Positions 1-4,992 of a stretch of DNA of 6,921 nucleotides are shown here, piece after piece (within the stretch, counting starts at the first letter, position 1; every line of letters starts with the position of its first letter). The notes beneath the pieces are model-generated. The model was not told the origin of the DNA. It did not search any database and worked only from the letters and a program-made list of their open reading frames with translations. This stretch comes from an uncultured Selenomonadales bacterium (lineage in GTDB: Bacteria > Bacillota > Negativicutes > Selenomonadales > Selenomonadaceae): the NCBI GenBank assembly GCA_937915725.1, contig CALGGV010000147.1, positions 1 to 6,921 of the forward strand, read 5' to 3'. The translations under genes and the position numbers were made by a program.

Positions 1-126
1 CCTTAACCCTTAATCCTTAACCCTTAATCCTTAATCCTTAATCCTTAATCCTTAACCCTTAACCCTTAATCCTTAACCCTTAATCCTTAACCCTTAACCC
101 TTAACCCTTAATCCTTAATCCTTAGT
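1..126 (-). repeat. Heptamer tandem array (CCTTAAY)n at the nikC 3' end
   Basis: Seventeen perfect 7-bp units CCTTAAC or CCTTAAT run from 1 to 119, followed by a variant CCTTAGT (120-126) and a decayed CCTTGAG (127-133). The only variation in the perfect units is C/T at the seventh base, in an irregular order. Read on the strand of the adjacent permease gene the unit is GGRTTAA, and the first TAA of the array is that gene's stop codon (115-117). Because the period is seven, TAA occurs in all three frames of that strand within 21 bp. The array touches base 1, so its full length is unknown. Confidence 0.97.
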
Positions 127-918
127 CCTTGAGTCCAAAACGTCGCGCAGTTTATCGCCCAAAAGATTAAAAATCGCAACCGTTATAAAAATTGCAAAGC
201 CCGGCGCAAGTATTACCCAAGGCGCAGTTTGCAACATTGAACGCCCGTTGTTCATCATTGCGCCCCATTCGGCTGTTGGCGGCATTGCGCCCAAGCCCAA
301 AAATGACAAGCCCGCCAATTCCATTATGATTGTACCAATATCTAACGCCGCCGTTACCAAAACAGGTCCCGCAATATTCGGCAATATGTGCAAAAATAAA
401 ATTCCTGCCGAGCTTGTACCTGCCATTTTTGCCGCGTCAATGTAGGGTAAACTGCGAATTGTTAAAGCTAAACTGCGCGAAATTCTTGCGTACTTTGTCC
501 AGCCGATTATTGCAAGAGCTGCCGCCGCGTTAAAAAGTCCGCCACCCAATGCTCCAGCCGCCGCCACTGCAAATACCATTTGAGGGAACGCCAAAAATAT
601 ATCTGAAACGCGCATTAAAATTTTGTCCAATTTGCCGCCGCTGTAGCCGCAAATTGCGCCTATTAAACTACCAATAACCGAAATTGTCAACAAAAGTAAC
701 AACGACGCACAAAGCGTAGTTTGACTGCCCATTATTACCCGTGACAAAACGTCCCGCCCGTACCTGTCAGTTCCCAATAAATTTATCGAATTGGGCGGAG
801 TCAAGGCTCCTTCCAAATCTTGTACATAAGGATCAAACGGCGTTAAAAATTCTGCAAATATCGCCACGCAAATTAAACTTCCTGCCAATATTAAATACGG
901 TCTCAATTTTTTATTCAT
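115..918 (-). CDS. nikC: ABC importer permease, NikC/DppC type
   Basis: Second inner-membrane permease of a nickel/peptide-class ABC importer; it should pair with the product of the overlapping upstream gene and with two ATPases and a binding protein not present here. The 267-residue protein has an N-terminal membrane segment (about 8-25), the LGTDRYGRDVLSRV motif (48-61) typical of the DppC/NikC branch, further hydrophobic segments (about 68-90, 105-125, 185-210, 235-253) and the ATPase-contacting EAA-like loop at 161-181 (DAAKMAGT to HILPN). GLSFLGLGAMPPTAEWGAMM (203-222) is the usual C-terminal permease signature. ATG (916-918) overlaps the end of the upstream gene by 8 nt, implying translational coupling. 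The last residues (RTKD) and the stop lie in the transition into the heptamer array. Nickel rather than peptide specificity is inferred from overall resemblance; the binding protein would decide. Confidence 0.85.
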   Translation of the reverse strand: MNKKLRPYLILAGSLICVAIFAEFLTPFDPYVQDLEGALTPPNSINLLGTDRYGRDVLSRVIMGSQTTLCASLLLLLTISVIGSLIGAICGYSGGKLDKILMRVSDIFLAFPQMVFAVAAAGALGGGLFNAAAALAIIGWTKYARISRSLALTIRSLPYIDAAKMAGTSSAGILFLHILPNIAGPVLVTAALDIGTIIMELAGLSFLGLGAMPPTAEWGAMMNNGRSMLQTAPWVILAPGFAIFITVAIFNLLGDKLRDVLDSRTKD

Positions 919-1822
919 AGCGCACTCTCGGATCTAAATAATGATAAAGTAAATCTGCCGCCAAATTTACCAAAACATAAATTATCGCCATCCATACCAC
1001 GTAAGCTTGAATCAGCGGATAATCCCTCATTAAAATTGCGTCAATCGCCATTTTGCCGACGCCGTCCCACATAAAAATTGTCTCAACTATCGCCGTGCCG
1101 CCCAGCAAATTTCCTATCGACAACGCAAGCAAAGTTATTATCATTATCAGTGCACAACGCAAAACTGATTTTGTTAAAATTGTAAATTCACTGACGCCGC
1201 GCGCCCGTGCGCCGATAACGTACGGCTTTTCCAATTCTTCCAAAACAACTGCGCGAATTTGCCGCGTGTATTTTGCGCCCATTGCTATTGTTAGGGTTAG
1301 CGCGGGCATTATTATATTATTGCCGATTATTGGCAAAAAATTTAATTTCAACGCCAAAAAATATATCAGCAACAACGCTACAAAAAAATTTGGAAGTGAA
1401 TTTCCAACAAAACTTAAAAATCTTATGATATAATCGACGAATTTATTTTGATTTACGGCGGCGATAATCCCCAGCGGCGTTGCAATAAAAATCGTCAACA
1501 AAATTGAAACTGTCATAAGTTGAAAAGTTGCCGGTAATTTTTCTGCAAATGTTTCAAAAACCAATTTACCGCTGATAAAACTTTTTCCCATATCGCCCGT
1601 TAAAACGCCTGTGAGCCAATTTCCGTACTGCACGATAAAAGGTTTATCAAGTCCGAGTTCGGCGCGCTTGGCGGCTTTTACAGCGTCATCTACGCTGCCT
1701 TGTTCGTACATAAAGTCTACCGCGTCAATCGCCGCAACCTGCATCATTGCAAATGTTAAAAAAGTTATCCCAAATAAAATTGGTACAAGCTGAATCAGCC
1801 GTTCAAAAATATATTTCTTCAT
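911..1822 (-). CDS. nikB: ABC importer permease, NikB/DppB type
   Basis: First permease of the same importer, 303 residues, a usual length for NikB/DppB. It starts with the family pattern of a positively charged tip and first membrane helix (MKKYIFERLIQLVPILFGIT, then about 15-32), an external domain (about 33-98) containing GDMGKSF (76-82), and hydrophobic segments near 101-122, 134-160, 170-185, 224-245 and 272-294. The EAA-like loop that docks on the ATPase is at about 203-222 (IGARARGVSEF...). GGTAIVETIFMWDGVGKMAI (241-260) and the C-terminal YHYLDPRVRYE are typical of NikB-like proteins. ATG at 1822 is preceded by GGGGAG (1830-1835) at 7-nt spacing. Its stop overlaps the downstream ATG. 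Nickel is the favoured substrate by resemblance, but dipeptide or other small substrates remain possible. Confidence 0.85.
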   Translation of the reverse strand: MKKYIFERLIQLVPILFGITFLTFAMMQVAAIDAVDFMYEQGSVDDAVKAAKRAELGLDKPFIVQYGNWLTGVLTGDMGKSFISGKLVFETFAEKLPATFQLMTVSILLTIFIATPLGIIAAVNQNKFVDYIIRFLSFVGNSLPNFFVALLLIYFLALKLNFLPIIGNNIIMPALTLTIAMGAKYTRQIRAVVLEELEKPYVIGARARGVSEFTILTKSVLRCALIMIITLLALSIGNLLGGTAIVETIFMWDGVGKMAIDAILMRDYPLIQAYVVWMAIIYVLVNLAADLLYHYLDPRVRYE

Positions 1823-1827
1823 AAAAA

Positions 1828-1860
1828 AACTCCCCTATACAATTTTAGTTTAGGGAAGTT
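1828..1860 (-). promoter_or_regulatory. Inverted repeat covering the nikB ribosome binding site
   Basis: Plus-strand arms AACTCCCCTA (1828-1837) and TAGGGAAGTT (1851-1860) match at 9 of 10 positions with a 13-nt spacer. In minus-strand RNA all ten pairs can form, one as G-U, and the stem is followed directly by a run of U just before the nikB ATG. The 3' arm contains GGGGAG, the nikB Shine-Dalgarno sequence. It therefore looks like an attenuator or RBS-sequestering hairpin, or, as DNA, a dimer operator. Whether a transcript spans both arms is unknown, because the best promoter candidate has its -10 in the loop. Confidence 0.5.
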
Positions 1861-1871
1861 GAAAATGTAAG
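1842..1871 (-). promoter_or_regulatory. Candidate promoter for nikBC
   Basis: On the minus strand CTTACA (1866-1871, 4 of 6 consensus) is followed after 18 nt by TAAAAT (1842-1847, 5 of 6). Transcription would begin close to 1835, at the edge of the ribosome binding site, giving a very short leader. The -10 lies in the loop of the inverted repeat at 1828-1860, so a protein bound there could block this promoter. Confidence 0.35.
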
Positions 1872-1900
1872 CCGCGCAGGGGGATTTTATTGACAGGATA

Positions 1901-1909
1901 TGATATAAT
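1901..1909 (+). promoter_or_regulatory. Extended -10 promoter for the exonuclease gene
   Basis: TGATATAAT is a perfect extended -10 (TGnTATAAT). A consensus-like TTGACA at 1890-1895 is only 8 nt upstream, too close to serve as its -35, so recognition probably relies on the extended -10. The predicted start near 1916 leaves a leader of about 20 nt that ends in AGGAGG (1925-1930). Confidence 0.55.
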
Positions 1910-1935
1910 TTCTGAAAACTATTTAGGAGGCAAAA

Positions 1936-2589
1936 ATGGTTCATATAGTGATTGATTTGGAAATGAATCCGGTACAGCGCAGTTTAAAAGAAATTCGGCG
2001 ATTTTTACTTGATGAAGTTATTGAGTTTGGCGCGGTTAAACTAGATGAAAATTACAAGCAAATTGATGAATTTCAAAGTTACGTGAAACCGGAATTCAGC
2101 GAAATTACCAAGCACATTACCAAACTAACCGGCATTACAAATGAAACTGTCGCCGATAAAAATACTTTTGAAGTTGAATTTCAGAAATTTTTTGAATGGA
2201 TTGGCGGCTGGGATATGAAAATTTATTCGTGGAGCGCGTCAGATATTAAGCAACTGAAAAGCGAATGTGCTTACAAGTTGCCTAATTTTGATATTTACAG
2301 GCTGGAGCGGCAATGGATTGACATTCAAAAAGAATTTGACGACAGAATAGGCTTGCATAACAGTTTGAGTTTAAAATATGCAGTTGGCGCAATGGATAGA
2401 AATTTTGAAGGTACGGCGCATACCGCACTTGCTGACGCGGCAAACGCGGCGGCGATTCTTGCGCTAATGCAGGATGACGCGGCTTTTTTCAAAACAATGC
2501 AACCGGTTATTGATATGTTAAAGCCTAAGGAACTTTCGCAATCAATCGGCGATTTATTCCCTGAACTTGCAAATTTCAAATTTGACTGA
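1936..2589 (+). CDS. DEDDh 3'-5' exonuclease (DnaQ-like, KapD/ERI-1 type)
   Basis: A single-domain exonuclease of the DnaQ-like superfamily, 217 residues, expected to act in the cytoplasm on single-stranded RNA or DNA ends with two metal ions. Catalytic residues are visible in order: Exo I D7-x-E9 in VIDLEM, Exo II D103 in SWSASDIKQL, and Exo III H162 and D167 in HTALADAANAA, which is the DEDDh arrangement (H, four residues, D). EVIEFGAVKLDENY (27-40) and the region HITKLTGIT (60-68) are usual for the fold. No polymerase, helicase or other domain is attached, so it is not a replicative epsilon subunit by architecture alone; KapD-type or oligoribonuclease-like roles are equally possible. ATG at 1936 follows AGGAGG (1925-1930) with 5-nt spacing. 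It is a monocistronic unit with its own promoter and terminator. Confidence 0.85.
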   Translation: MVHIVIDLEMNPVQRSLKEIRRFLLDEVIEFGAVKLDENYKQIDEFQSYVKPEFSEITKHITKLTGITNETVADKNTFEVEFQKFFEWIGGWDMKIYSWSASDIKQLKSECAYKLPNFDIYRLERQWIDIQKEFDDRIGLHNSLSLKYAVGAMDRNFEGTAHTALADAANAAAILALMQDDAAFFKTMQPVIDMLKPKELSQSIGDLFPELANFKFD

Positions 2590-2599
2590 ATCGACAAAG

Positions 2600-2646
2600 A
2601 AAAAACTCCACTCAAGCTACAAATAATTAGCCGGTGGAGTTTTTTT
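2600..2646. terminator. Bidirectional intrinsic terminator
   Basis: CTCCAC (2606-2611) pairs with GTGGAG (2634-2639), flanked by six A on the left and six or more T on the right, with an inner GCTA/TAGC stem (2616-2619, 2628-2631). The A/T tracts make it work in both directions. It lies between convergent genes, 11 nt after the exonuclease stop and 9 nt after the stop of the small secreted protein gene. Confidence 0.9.
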
Positions 2647-2654
2647 CTTGCGAA

Positions 2655-2924
2655 TTAATCTACTTCGTGTGGTTTAACTTCATGGGGATGAACTTCGCGT
2701 GGTCTTTCTTCTTCATGGGGTTTTTCTTCACGCGGCTTAACGGACTCGCGGAATTTTTCCCAAAATTCTCTTTTACGTTCCGCGCTGTTTTCGTCTTCAG
2801 AAAAATAAATTTTAGTTTCGTCTGTGGAAATAATTTCTTTATTTTGGGCAAACGAAAAACCGGCGTTAAAAAATACAGTTCCCAAAATTATTGCCGAAAT
2901 TAATTTGCCAGCCGGATTTTTCAT
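2655..2924 (-). CDS. Small exported protein with Pro-His-Glu pentapeptide repeats
   Basis: I do not recognise a named family. With the ATG at 2924 the product has 89 residues; AAAGGA (2934-2939) lies 9 nt upstream, whereas an in-frame TTG at 2948 has no comparable site, so the ATG is preferred. Residues 1-26 look like a Sec signal peptide: lysines, a hydrophobic core (about 8-22), and a likely cleavage after FSFA (23-26). The mature 63 residues are highly charged, and 63-88 consist of degenerate pentapeptides: KPREE, KPHEE, RPREV, HPHEV, KPHEV. The His/Glu spacing could bind divalent metal, but this is inference. It is the second gene of a likely two-gene minus-strand unit, 37 nt after the proline-rich gene, and ends at the shared terminator. 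Confidence 0.75.
   Translation of the reverse strand: MKNPAGKLISAIILGTVFFNAGFSFAQNKEIISTDETKIYFSEDENSAERKREFWEKFRESVKPREEKPHEEERPREVHPHEVKPHEVD
2661..2738 (-). repeat. Degenerate 15-bp repeats inside the small exported protein gene
   Basis: Five imperfect 15-bp units encode the pentapeptides [KRH]P[HR]E[EV], with one extra Glu codon between the second and third units. The pattern is visible in the DNA as recurring TTC-A/G-TGGGG and TTCGCGTGG-like blocks on the plus strand. Copy-number change would keep the frame because the period is a multiple of three. Confidence 0.7.
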
Positions 2925-2961
2925 TTTCTTCAATCCTTTAATATTCAAATTAACTTAAAAA

Positions 2962-3279
2962 TTACCAACCATGACGCGGCGGAGGCGGGGGTCTGTGTCC
3001 GTCTCGACCAGGTGGAGGAGGTGGCGGGTAATGTGGTCTGTCCCAATCGTCAAAATCAGGTCTGTGTGGATGACGATCCCAAGGATCTTTATGACGTGAA
3101 CCTGGACGTCCCGGAGGTGGCGGCGATGGTGGTCTGTGATTATTACGCGCCAATTCCTGTGTTTCAACTGAATTTGTTGTTAAATCTGCTACTTCGGCTG
3201 CCTCTACATTTTCGCAACTTGAAAATATAAAACTTCCACAAATAAGCAGGGCAGTCAATCCTTTAACGAGCGTTTTCAT
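2962..3279 (-). CDS. Small exported proline/histidine-rich protein
   Basis: Unrecognised family. The ATG at 3279 gives 105 residues and is served by AAAGGCGG (3288-3295) at 8-nt spacing; the in-frame TTG at 3285 is too close to that site. Residues 1-28 form a signal sequence: two lysines (2 and 6), a hydrophobic core (about 7-20), then SSC (20-22). C22 could be lipidated, but phenylalanine at the -3 position is a poor lipobox; cleavage near VEA-A (25-28) by signal peptidase I is an alternative. After a short linker rich in Thr, Glu and Val, residues 48-105 are low complexity with 22 prolines and 7 histidines among 58 residues, including runs of 4, 6 and 5 prolines and Asp/Trp/His clusters (about 63-83). 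An extended, cell-envelope or extracellular, possibly metal-binding chain is plausible. First gene of the minus-strand pair. Confidence 0.75.
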   Translation of the reverse strand: MKTLVKGLTALLICGSFIFSSCENVEAAEVADLTTNSVETQELARNNHRPPSPPPPGRPGSRHKDPWDRHPHRPDFDDWDRPHYPPPPPPGRDGHRPPPPPRHGW

Positions 3280-3383
3280 TTTCAAAACCGCCTTTCTTTT
3301 AGATTTTCTGCCTTAATTGTACAATATATTTACCATTTTTCATTAGAAACAGATTAAAAAAATTTATAGTTATTATTGAAATT

Positions 3384-3412
3384 ATGTTAACAATTTTGGC
3401 GCGGAAAGTCAA
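3384..3412 (-). promoter_or_regulatory. Candidate promoter for the two small exported-protein genes
   Basis: On the minus strand TTGACT (3407-3412, 5 of 6) is followed after exactly 17 nt by TAACAT (3384-3389, 4 of 6). It would give a leader of roughly 100 nt. A nearer TACAAT (3316-3321, minus strand) is a possible alternative -10 but lacks a convincing -35. Confidence 0.4.
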
Positions 3413-3428
3413 TAAATTAAAATTAAAC

Positions 3429-3457
3429 TTGCCAGGAATATTCACTGAAATTATAAT
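3429..3457 (+). promoter_or_regulatory. Sigma-70-type promoter for the PTS gene
   Basis: TTGCCA (3429-3434, 5 of 6) and a perfect TATAAT (3452-3457) are separated by the optimal 17 nt. Transcription should start near 3464, leaving a leader of about 25 nt that contains AAGGAAGGGAG. This is the strongest promoter in the window. Confidence 0.8.
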
Positions 3458-3488
3458 AATTTGGTTATAAGGAAGGGAGCTTGATTAA

Positions 3489-4829
3489 TTGAATAACGAA
3501 AATTTGGCGTTGGAAATAATAAAAAATTTGGGCGGCGCGGCGAATATTCAAAATGCTGCAAATTGTATGACGCGGCTTAGAGTTCAAATTTTGGACAAAA
3601 ATAAAATTGCCGTTGAAACGATAAAAAATTTGGAAGGTATTTCCGGAATTTACGACGCGGGCGAAGAATTTCAAATTATTTTGGGACCCGGTAAAGCTAC
3701 AAATGTTACAAATGCCGTAAATGAAATTTTGAGCCAAAATAAAAAGCCGAAAATTGGTGACGCAGAAACAATTCACGCTGAAATTAGGGCGAAAAATGCT
3801 ACACCGGCTAAACTTTTTCTTAAAAAAATCGCAGGGATATTTTTCCCGCTAATTCCGGGATTTATAGCTTGCGGCTTAATAACAGGCGTAATTGGCGTAA
3901 GTTTAAAAATTTCGCCTGAACTCACTGACGCGCCAATGATAAAATTGCTGTCGGTTTTTGGCAACGCGGTTTTTTGGGGAATGAATTTATTTGTAGGATA
4001 CAACGCGGCAAAAGTTTTTGGCGGCACTCCAATTTTAGGCGGAGTTTTGGCGGCGATTATGACACACCCCGCGCTTGCCAATGTAAATATTACGGGCGAA
4101 AATCTTTTACCCGGGCGCGGCGGAATTATTTCAGTAGTTTTGGTTGCGGCGTTTAGTGCTTGGCTTGAAAAAAAATTGCACAAAATTATTCCGGAAATGT
4201 TTGACTTGTTTTTGACGCCGTTAATAACAGTTTTAGTGGCAGGAATGGCGGCTATTTTTATTTTGCAACCGGCAGGCGGCGCAATTTCAGAAAGTATTGG
4301 AGCGGCGGCAACTACGGCGATACAATCCGGCGGCGCGGCTGTAGGATTTATTTTGGCGGGAATGTGGTTGCCTTTGGTAATGTTTGGAGTTCATCAAGCA
4401 ATGACTCCAATTCACGTGGAATTAATTTCGCAATACGGCTTTACAATTTTGTTACCAATTTTGGCAATGGCGGGCGCGGGGCAAGTTGGCGCGGCGGTTG
4501 CTGTCTATTTTAAAACTAAAAATAAATTTCTCAAAAAAACTGTAGCATCAGCATTGCCGGTAGGAATGATGGGCGTTGGAGAGCCGCTGATTTACGGCGT
4601 AACTTTTCCGCTCGGCAAGCCTTTTATCGGCGCGTGCATTGGTGGTGCATTTGGCGGCGCAGTTCAAGCGAAATTTGCGGTAGGCGCGGCAACTTTGGGA
4701 ATTTCCGGCTTGCCGCTTGCCGCAACTACAAATAATATTCCTGTTTATTTGTTGGGCGTTTTAGTTTCTTACATTGCAGGATTTATAGCAACGTGGATTT
4801 TGGGATTTGAAGATCCACCTGAAGATTAA
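3489..4829 (+). CDS. murP: PTS EIIBC permease, MurNAc (MurP)-like
   Basis: A 446-residue fused EIIB-EIIC of the glucose-type PTS superfamily: it imports a sugar across the membrane and phosphorylates it. EIIB (about 1-85) has the phosphorylated cysteine C26 in NCMTRLR (25-31) and ends near LGPGKA (65-70). EIIC (about 108-440) has many hydrophobic segments, GVHQAMTPIHVELI (300-313) and the sugar-site motif GVGEPLIYG (362-370). CMTRLR together with VHQAMTPIH and GVGEPLIYG recalls MurP, the N-acetylmuramic acid transporter, more than sucrose or beta-glucoside permeases; specificity is inference. No EIIA domain is attached, so a separate EIIA-Glc is needed. Start is TTG at 3489: GGGAG (3475-3479) is 9 nt upstream and the earlier TTG (3481) runs into a stop. 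No MurQ-like etherase or regulator lies beside it. Confidence 0.85.
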   Translation: MNNENLALEIIKNLGGAANIQNAANCMTRLRVQILDKNKIAVETIKNLEGISGIYDAGEEFQIILGPGKATNVTNAVNEILSQNKKPKIGDAETIHAEIRAKNATPAKLFLKKIAGIFFPLIPGFIACGLITGVIGVSLKISPELTDAPMIKLLSVFGNAVFWGMNLFVGYNAAKVFGGTPILGGVLAAIMTHPALANVNITGENLLPGRGGIISVVLVAAFSAWLEKKLHKIIPEMFDLFLTPLITVLVAGMAAIFILQPAGGAISESIGAAATTAIQSGGAAVGFILAGMWLPLVMFGVHQAMTPIHVELISQYGFTILLPILAMAGAGQVGAAVAVYFKTKNKFLKKTVASALPVGMMGVGEPLIYGVTFPLGKPFIGACIGGAFGGAVQAKFAVGAATLGISGLPLAATTNNIPVYLLGVLVSYIAGFIATWILGFEDPPED

Positions 4830-4843
4830 GGACTAAGGACTAG
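4823..4843 (+). repeat. Short heptamer array starting in the murP stop codon
   Basis: Units AGATTAA (4823-4829), GGACTAA (4830-4836) and GGACTAG (4837-4843). The TAA of the first unit is the stop codon of the PTS gene. Same consensus and same orientation relative to the gene as the array at the end of nikC. It continues in perfect phase at 4956 if the intervening insertion is removed. Confidence 0.85.
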
Positions 4844-4867
4844 TATTTGTTTACAAAATTTTATTTT

Positions 4868-4948
4868 TTAACAAGTCGGCATTTCTTTTTTCAAAAACGG
4901 AGTGCGGCGGGCGTCTAACGCGCCTTTTAATCTTTCATTTGTTAACAT
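4868..4948 (-). CDS. Possible 26-residue ORF inside the insertion
   Basis: A minus-strand reading frame from ATG (4946-4948) to TAA (4868-4870) begins MLTNERLKGALDARR and ends KKEMPTC. It is mixed in composition and fills most of the insertion, but no Shine-Dalgarno sequence precedes the ATG and the start lies in a terminal inverted repeat. It may be a remnant of a larger gene carried by the element, or chance. Confidence 0.2.
   Translation of the reverse strand: MLTNERLKGALDARRTPFLKKEMPTC
4906..4928 (+). terminator. Weak candidate intrinsic terminator after murP
   Basis: GCGT (4911-4914) pairs with ACGC (4918-4921) around a 3-nt loop, extended by GGC (4906-4908) with GCC (4922-4924) across a 2-nt bulge, then TTTT (4925-4928). 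It is inside the insertion and oriented to stop readthrough from the PTS gene. The bulge and short T tract make it weak. Confidence 0.3.
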
Positions 4949-4955
4949 ACTCTAG

Positions 4956-4983
4956 GGACTAAGGATTAAGAATTAAGGCTGGA
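4956..4983 (+). repeat. Heptamer array segment leading into the aroC ribosome binding site
   Basis: Units GGACTAA (4956-4962), GGATTAA (4963-4969), GAATTAA (4970-4976) and a diverged GGCTGGA (4977-4983). The last unit overlaps the aroC Shine-Dalgarno GGAGG (4981-4985). Continuation of the array at 4823-4843 across the 112-bp insertion. Confidence 0.75.
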
Positions 4984-4992
4984 GGTTTTTTT

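Larger units (their letters stand above)
4840..4955. mobile_element. MITE-like 112-bp insertion with CTAG duplication
   Basis: CTAG occurs at both edges (4840-4843 and 4952-4955). Deleting 4844-4955 joins GGACTAG directly to GGACTAA and restores an uninterrupted 7-bp array, which is what a clean insertion with a 4-bp target duplication would leave. The ends are imperfect inverted repeats: including CTAG, 4840-4857 and the complement of 4938-4955 match at 14 of 18 positions without gaps. It has no room for a transposase, so it would be a non-autonomous element. CTAG targets are known for IS5-type elements, but assignment to a family is not supported by sequence here. Confidence 0.55.

Noticed and set aside
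1..126. CRISPR array or linear-replicon telomere
   Set aside because: There are no spacers between the 7-bp units, so it is not CRISPR. A telomere would not be expected to lie inside a gene's stop codon, and shorter arrays of the same kind occur internally.
1890..1909. TTGACA plus TATAAT as a standard promoter pair
   Set aside because: Spacing is only 8 nt, so they cannot be a -35/-10 pair; the extended -10 alone is retained.
2925..2948. TTG start extending the small exported protein by eight residues
   Set aside because: The ATG at 2924 has AAAGGA at 9-nt spacing and gives a normal signal peptide; the TTG has no ribosome binding site.
2962..3230. Alternative long frames on both strands across the proline-rich gene
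   Set aside because: Low-complexity, GC-rich codons open other frames; only the minus-strand frame with a signal peptide and ribosome binding site is convincing.
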